From Bimuria novae-zelandiae CBS 107.79 (lineage: Eukaryota; Ascomycota; Dothideomycetes; Pleosporales; Didymosphaeriaceae), in assembly GCA_010015655.1 (NCBI GenBank), contig ML976700.1:459293-522586 (forward strand): a DNA stretch of 63,294 nt, given 5' to 3'. This document shows positions 57,001 through 63,294 of this stretch, piece by piece (position 1 is the first letter of the stretch; each line of letters begins with the position of its first letter). A program made the position numbers and the translations under genes. The notes under the pieces were generated by a model. It saw nothing but the letters and a program-made list of their open reading frames with translations. It was not told where the DNA came from and did no database searches.

Positions 57001-59930
57001 TATCATATCGCGATATGCTTGGCTTAGTATAGCCCATTCAACACTAGGCATACTTAAACTCACTAGATAGCTATACTAGCTAAGGCACCTTTAAGGAGAT
57101 ACGTACTTTCCTAATAATAGTTTATAAAAAAAAGAATACTAGTAATACACTATAAATAACGCAGAAAACGACTAAGAACTTTTTAAATTATTAATTAGTA
57201 TAAGCTAGAACCTACTAAAATCTAAGCACTAATAGTCTTTAAAGGTATAAAAGTAACTAAAGATAAAGATAAGACTAAAATACTTTAATAAGTACTACTT
57301 TATAAATTTATAGTAAAAGATGACCTGCCAGAACTGTCCTCTCTATAAAAGAACCCTACTATTCCTTAGAACACGTACTTATTTATTTAAAAAGATAAAG
57401 CGCTGCGTAATTAGGGTCTCTAGTACTTTATTAATTATTAATAGTATAACTATCCAGTTAATTGTAGCATACTAAAACTATTCTATATAGTATATTTATA
57501 ATATCTATTATAACTTACTAAAACTTAACTACTATCCTATCGCCTAAACAGACGGGGAGATTGTATTTATTAAGAAGCTTAATAAGAAGAATTATATAGT
57601 TTTAAGCTTTATAAGACCCCTCGCTATACTACTCTATCTTAGTAAAAGATTTAAAAGGATTACTACCTAGCGTATAGCCTACTTAGCTATACTATATAGC
57701 GTACTAAGCCCCTAATATAAGAGGTCTCTACTAAAAAGGTTAGTTATAAACTTAATTACTGCTTTTACTTATAAAGTAAAACTAGCCTTTAGTAAACGCT
57801 AGCACATTACTATAGTTATTATAAATATATCTAGGGTCTTTAATACCCTTATTATTAACTAACTACTTTACTAAATAAAAAAATAAAATTAATACTAAAA
57901 ATTTCTCGTGCTTACGCGTAATATTTTTATAAACTAATATATACTTATTTACTATAGCTAATACTAATTTAGCCACTACCTAGTGGCTTGCGTCACCCTA
58001 TAGGACTCGTTCCTTTTACCTATTATCTACATGCTCTATCTAGTAGAACTCTTCCTCTAGGATACCACACTGCGATTTAAATATGCTAATAATATCTACT
58101 TATATAAAGCCTCTTATAGTCTTAATTTAATATTAAACAACCTACTAAAAATATTTAGAAAATAAATAAATATAGCGTAGATAATAGAATTGCTTTTTTA
58201 TTAAATAAGCTTAAAATAATTTACCTTATATAGTAGAAAGGAGACTACGCCTCTTCTTATATTATTAATAAGAATTCTACTATATACTTTATTCTTTTTA
58301 TAAGTAAGAATAAGGCCCTGCACTAGCTAGGCATGTAGTTTAATTAAAAGTTTATTTTTAAGGCCTATATCGCAACCTGCGCTACTAAAATAAAGGTAGT
58401 TATATATTATATTTATAGCCTAGCTTAAATTAAACACAGCCCCCTACTAGGGTCCGTCTATAAGGCGGTGATCGCCTACTTCCTCCCACGACTCTTATAT
58501 AGCGTGGAGGCCTAGTACGGAGGCAGGACAAAACCTTCTAGAATTATATAATAATTAAGAAGCGGTAAGGTAAGCACCTAACTAGGCTAGTATATTAATA
58601 TACTTAATAGAGTCCTTAAGTAAATATATAAAGCTATTATACAAGCCTATTAGACTACACCTATTATTACTATCTTTTAGGACGTAAGACTGCCTTTAGT
58701 AGTAGTAGTACTTAAGATATATAAGCTTTACTTTATAATATACTTACTAATAATTAATAATAAACACTTACTAACTACTAGGATCCTTTTACTTATAATT
58801 AAAAAAAAGCTAAGGCGTAAGCCTTTTATAAAGAGCCTACTTATACGTATAGTAACTCGCATAAATTTTTAACCTAATACCCTAATTAAAATTTTACGCC
58901 CCCTACTACTCCTCTAAAAGCTATACTAACCCTATAGTCTTAGTAGCTAAAAAGAATACTACTTATTATTTTAAAAAATAGTAAGCTTTTTTTTTTTAAT
59001 TACTATTATTATCTTCTTAAATAGCTTTAAATAATACATTAACGTCGTTAAGCACGTTATATATAGCTACGCTATATATAAAGGATAAGTCTATACTTTA
59101 TAAAATAATAGCTCTTTTAACTTTAAGTTTTATATTTTTAATACTAAAGTTATTAACGCGTAGTAAGGACTCGCCTATACGCTTAATACGCCTACTTACT
59201 AGCTAAGACGTATATATATGTATATTAATAGCACTTTTGTTATATAGTGTATAAAAGGTAACCTGTCCCCCTCCTTGTAGTGGGCGTTTGTCAGGTGCCA
59301 GGAGATAATAGAGAACCTAGACATCGCTGTCTGGTAGGCCCCAGGTCACTGCGAAATAAAAGGAAATTATTTAGCAGACTAGCTAGCTAACGACGTAGCA
59401 AAGTCCCCTCGACCTCTATACGGCATGGCAGCTGAGCCTATGGTCTCAGGCCTTAAGTTAGACGTCCGCGCCCACACTAGGAGTGCTATAGACTAGTGGC
59501 GCGCCTGCTCGCCTAAGTTGTTAAAATGGTACATGCAGTGGGACCTCACTTACCACCCTGCGAAATAGCTAAAGGAGCTTATCCTCCAACAACCGGCGCT
59601 TGCTAAGCTGCTGTCCATGCGCACCCGCCACGGACACTACGCCTGGTACCATAAGAAGTTCAGGCACGAAGACGCTGTCACGAAATGCCCCTGCGGAGCA
59701 GACCTGGCGCCTGACCACATTGTACACTGCCCACGATCAGTTCGAAAGTTCCGCTACTGGCCGAAACGGCCAGCGTGGCCCCCCCAGCACCACCAGGGAG
59801 GGTGTGGAATACCTGAAGGCACTTAAGCTAAAAGATTTCTAACTTCTACTAGAGCTTGTTAACCCTATAGAAGATTAACCTATAAAAAGCCACACTTTAG
59901 TTCTAGTTTACATGTATAGTAGATACACCC
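54060..59930 (+). mobile_element. RIP-degraded LINE (Tad/I-like)
   Basis: A very AT-rich block with no long open frame. Conceptual translation still shows LINE order. An endonuclease end lies at about 56400-56620 (GEPRVLTHRAGHVIDLSFYN). Reverse transcriptase is at about 57540-58700, where the usual YADD box reads YANN near 58085. Beyond it lies a segment that looks like SPTSSHDSYIAWRPSTEAGQ (58470-58530). A late RNase H/zinc region is at 59280-59830. The last 230 bp are unmutated and open (59617-59826: HGHYAWYHKKFRHEDAVTKC, then PCGADLAPDHIVHCPRS, a Cys/His cluster). The 5' end is not resolved. A 217-bp repeat lies inside, between endonuclease and RT. Confidence 0.78.
56789..57005 (-). repeat. 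217-bp repeat, copy A (LTR-like ends)
   Basis: The sequence from TGTCCGTACGCAG to CCCTATCA is the reverse complement of 59959-60175, with only about five differences seen, all transitions. Both copies have TG...CA ends and equal length. It lies inside LINE sequence, between the endonuclease and RT parts. No 5-bp target duplication is visible (CTAGG left, TATCG right). It is best read as a solo LTR or short element; its family is unknown. Confidence 0.85.
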
Positions 59931-59958
59931 TGACACCTTAGCCTACAGGCAAGAAGTA

Positions 59959-60175
59959 TGATAGGGCTAGATAGTTGTACGATGGTACGGGTGAGAAAAG
60001 GGTCTGGTATTCAAGTCTTGTCTGTCTATTCTACGTACGGAGGAAAGGGGGTTATAAGGATTAATGCTCGCGCACGGTGACTATGGTCTGTGCCTTTGCC
60101 TGTGCAGTATTACATAACTATTGTCACCTGTCTTAAGACATCGCATTAGGTAGCTGCCCGTACTGCGTACGGACA
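59959..60175 (+). repeat. 217-bp repeat, copy B (LTR-like ends)
   Basis: The partner of the repeat at 56789-57005, in opposite orientation, beginning TGATAGGGCTAG and ending GTACGGACA. It lies about 130 bp after the LINE coding end and directly before gypsy-type sequence. Flanks AAGTA and ATTAT are not a duplication. The inner palindrome CCGTACGCAGTACGG is at the outer end. Confidence 0.85.
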
Positions 60176-60189
60176 ATTATAAATATTTC

Positions 60190-61383
60190 TTAAATAAATA
60201 GGCACTCTACTATAAGGAATCAGGCTAGTAAAAGTACTTTAATAATAAATGCTAAATGCACGAAGCACATAAAGAAGCTATAGGCTAGTATCCTAAAGGC
60301 ATAAACCTAGGATTAATGGTAATTACAGCAAGCCGATAGACTGAGGGTATAAGCCCTAGTTACTTATAATAAATTAAATAGCTAGATTAAAATAAGGATT
60401 TCCTAGCTTACCTATATTAAAAAGAACAGATAGTTACACTAGAAACAATACTATTGTATAAAGATCTAAAATCTTAGGAATATCTAGTTACAGGATATAG
60501 ATAACACAGAGTACTCTAAGAAAAAGAATAGGTTTAATAAATTAAGAATCCTAAAAGCGCCTATAAAGCGCTTTACTAAAAGTAATAAAAAAAGGTAAAA
60601 ACTAATATTAGCATAGAAGAAGCCACGCGAACGTAGAATAAGGAAGTAAAAGCTTCTAAAAATAACTCTAAGAAGACTAATAACAAGTTAGAAAACTAAG
60701 ACACTACTAGATAAAAGATCTTACTAGTAGAGACGTAACTATAAGGGCAAAAAAGGCAAGAATAGGCATAGATATCCTATACTTAACTAAAAAAGTTATA
60801 ATTAGCGGTTACTAAGTAATAGCGCTAATAGACTCTAGAGCGACTAAATATCTAATATGTCTTAAAATAGTAAAGAAATATAACCTGCTATATAAGAATA
60901 AGGAAATATCTATATAAGTAAAAATAGTAAATAAGATATTATCCTAAGGATATAGCTACGACTCAAAATAACGCTATTACTTATTAGACTAAATAGACTT
61001 GAGAGCTAATATAGCTTCACGATAATAGATTTTAGAAGCTTAAAAGTAATTATTAGTTATAATAAGCTATTATAATATAAACCTATTATTAACTAGTAGG
61101 GGAAGATAATACGTAGTTAAAAACTTATAATAAAAGTTACTAGCGTATAATAATTAAAAGAAGTAAGCATAACGATTTAGTACACACCTCTTAAAAAGGA
61201 AACTAGTAAGAAATTAATAATTATAAAAATATTACCTTGTAAGGCCACAAGGATCTACAAAAGGAATCCTTAGGCAATAGGAGTTATATAAATAAGGAAG
61301 AGTGAGCTCCAGAAAGAGTGACAAGAAACTCTATCCATACCTAAGGAGTACAAAGATTTCGTAGAGCTATTTTATAAGTAAAC
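60190..61383 (+). pseudogene. Ty3/gypsy gag-protease fragment, RIP-degraded
   Basis: Translation with many stops gives a gag-like charged region. An aspartic-protease region follows at about 60800-61080: ALIDSRATKYLICLKIVKKY, where the family has DSGA and the Gly is now Arg. LTSRGR and similar blocks come after it. Near 61345 the segment IPKEYKDFVELFYK matches the stretch just before gypsy reverse transcriptase. The sequence then changes abruptly to normal GC at about 61384, so RT, RNase H and integrase are missing. Confidence 0.65.
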
Positions 61384-61819
61384 AATCAGACGGCAAGCCT
61401 GCATCAGGAAATGGATGCACCCCATTTGGGCAATCCGGGTCTCGCTTAGGGTTCTGCGCTACACCCGAACAGGCAATCAACCTCGACGTCCCATCATAAA
61501 AGTGCTCCCTCGCCCGCCGTCATTTTCCTTCCTTTTCACTCTACTCCCATCTCTCCATCCGCACGCCCCTTGCCTCCGGGTCCGCGCCAATCGCCCCTTC
61601 TTTCATGGAGCTTTTTCTCAAACCTAGTCGCCCTCTTGGCAGAGTCAGGCCTGCGTTGCCCACGGCGCCTAATACTCTTTCCGTTTTTACTGCTCCGTCG
61701 ACTCGGTGCAATCCTCTCCTGTAACGAGCCGGTCCGTCTCAAGCCTTCGCACACGCTGCAGCCCCGCGATTAGAGAATGCACCTATGGACTTCTACCCGC
61801 AACGTATCCACGAGCGACA

Positions 61820-61857
<38 letters not shown>

Positions 61858-63294
61858 TTTCCTGCTACGGTTAGAGGAAGGATGGCCCCCTTTCTTGGCT
61901 TAGTCTAGCACCTTGACAGCTGATGGGCCATGAATTTCCCTCCTTTCCTCCGGATCGCCAAGACATTAGCGCTTCTGCAACGCACTGCCTCACAAATGAC
62001 TTAGTGGGAGGCAGACTGCATGTGCTTCGTGTCGCTGTCTCAGCTCAGATTACTCTGCCTCTCGCACCATGTCCCTTTGGTCGAAAACATTCCACCAATC
62101 CACTTCGATATCTCATGTCATGCTCGGAGAGGGTCCCTCGATGGTGATGTGGTCGGCCGCTTGCATGAGGCACTATTTTCATCCAGGATGGTCTCAGGGT
62201 GCTCCACATCTCATGGAGTGTCTGCCGTGGAAGTGGCGTTGCAGTGCAACCACTCAGCCGTCTCTCCTGCCCAGACATTAGCCGCTGGCAGCTACCAAAG
62301 CTGATCCTCTCGCCCATTTCGAGTCAGGCCGTTACGGCTGAAAAGCAGAGCTCGCTACCCTGCTACATAGCCATCCTGGCTTGTAAGCTTCCGTAAATCC
62401 TTTCCCTGCTCCGGACTTGCCGATGGCATGTACGGCCCCCTTCTCTACTTCCATTTTGAGCGAACGAATGCATAGCCCTCACGCCATTGTCTTAGCTTCG
62501 ATACGCCCATGGTACACTCACGCCCACAATTATATACGTTGGGCCAATCCTTTACTCTGTTACCGCATCCTAACTCCTGGCTCTTGTTCCTCGGCGGTGA
62601 TGCGGCCGTTCACCCGCATAATACATTCATTCAAGTCGCCCTTCCACGTCAGCGCCATCGGATCCTCCGCCCCGCATGAGGCATACGGCGTTGCTGCAAT
62701 ATCTTCATGCAGCTAGTGAGGGACTGATGCCTGGAATCCAGCAGCTGAAAGCTTGGAAATGGCGCAGGGCGTGCCGTGAGAGGTGGAAGAAGACCCACAG
62801 ATCAATCACCAGACAGCACAAGGCCGCGTCAGCGACACTCGCCCATTCAAGCGCCATCCGGAACCGGACCTGTCCGACGTAAGGGGGAAGTGGGATTTCG
62901 AAGAAGCAGCTAACCATCGGTGGCTTTATCCAGGAATACAGGCTCCTGAACCGCTAAATGACGTTGATGACTGAGTTGTAGCTATCCGCTAGCCAATCAC
63001 CAGATGAACTAGGCTGACTCTTAATGGAACGAGACCATCTACGTCGCTTGGGAGAGTGACCCACCATCATTTTTGGAAACCCTGATGTCGACGGACTTCA
63101 AGTTCATTTGCCCTCCCTACAGGGCGCCGATCCACTAGTCGCTACGCCCGCTACGACCATTTCCGATATGGATACTGCATTTATGCAACCCCTCCCTGGT
63201 TGAGGGGTGGCGTCGGCCGTGACATATAAAGCAACCGTCCGCTTACAGAGGGTGCTGCTTCTACACTCCTTAGTACCAGCTCTCCGCGCCATAA
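61384..63294. other. Normal-GC end region without a recognised gene
   Basis: Base composition is that of the genic island, with pyrimidine-rich stretches near 61500-61600. Several short open frames exist (62417-62716 +, 62783-62974 +, 62045-62317 -) but none shows a domain, and they overlap one another. The end of 62783-62974 (KWDFEEAANHRWLYPGIQAP) looks protein-like, and a spliced gene cannot be excluded. The window ends within this region. Confidence 0.4.
61823..61853. repeat. (CT)n microsatellite
   Basis: About 15 uninterrupted CT units in a pyrimidine-rich stretch, of the kind often found in fungal 5' UTRs. Confidence 0.95.

Noticed and set aside
56789..60175. A DNA transposon bounded by 217-bp TIRs
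   Set aside because: The interior is ordinary LINE sequence continuous with sequence outside, and no target duplication flanks the pair. Two independent LTR-like copies are the simpler reading.
62417..62974. Short plus-strand frames near the right edge
   Set aside because: They overlap one another and lack domains. A real gene with introns is possible, but I cannot define it.
1..63294. tRNA or other structured RNA genes
   Set aside because: I looked for cloverleaf-like arms and found nothing convincing by eye. A covariance-model search would be needed to exclude them.

Overview
This looks like nuclear DNA of a filamentous ascomycete (Pezizomycotina, perhaps Dothideomycetes). The evidence is short GT-AG introns of about 45-75 bp, fungal versions of ELP1, COX8, MTR4 and STS1/Cut8, a HET-NACHT-WD40 gene, and very AT-rich transposons full of TAA/TAG codons but almost free of indels. 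That last pattern is the mark of repeat-induced point mutation (RIP).

Layout. 1-2446: 916-bp tandem repeats. 2447-4860: a pogo/Fot-type relic and a LINE fragment. 5028-6898: a complete pogo-type element with TIRs and a TA duplication. 8528-24892: a 'Russian doll'. A Fot-type transposase gene is split by a Tc1/mariner-like element. That element is split by a Ty1/copia element, and the copia element carries a second copia and a solo LTR. A short TIR element (MITE) sits in the 3' end of the outermost gene. Terminal repeats, target-site duplications and reading frames agree at nearly every level. 25379-37631: three broken genes of a type linked to fungal non-self recognition and cell death. They are a HET-NACHT-WD40 NLR, a DUF7580-like/subtilisin (S8) protease, and a convergent gene that I propose, tentatively, as a gasdermin-like effector. 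A piggyBac-like element (28419-33822) with two nested pogo elements separates the NLR from the protease.

38177-48536 is a conserved housekeeping island: ELP1 (-), COX8 (-), MTR4 (+) and STS1/Cut8 (+). COX8 and MTR4 are divergent and share about 380 bp of upstream sequence. 49403-54040 holds three tandem genes of the fungal DUF7918 type. The first is a pseudogene, the second has one nonsense codon, and the third appears intact and ends 20 bp before transposon sequence. 54060-59930 is a RIP-degraded LINE. Two 217-bp TG...CA repeats in opposite orientation lie at 56789 and 59959. 60190-61383 is a Ty3/gypsy gag-protease fragment. The last 1.9 kb is normal-GC sequence with a CT microsatellite and no gene I can recognise.

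How it fits together. The window alternates a gene-rich, non-mutated island with transposon blocks. RIP has hit the long repeats. Repeats under about 450 bp (the solo LTR, the MITE ends, the 217-bp repeats) look largely spared. The recognition/cell-death cluster sits on the transposon side of the border and is inactivated.
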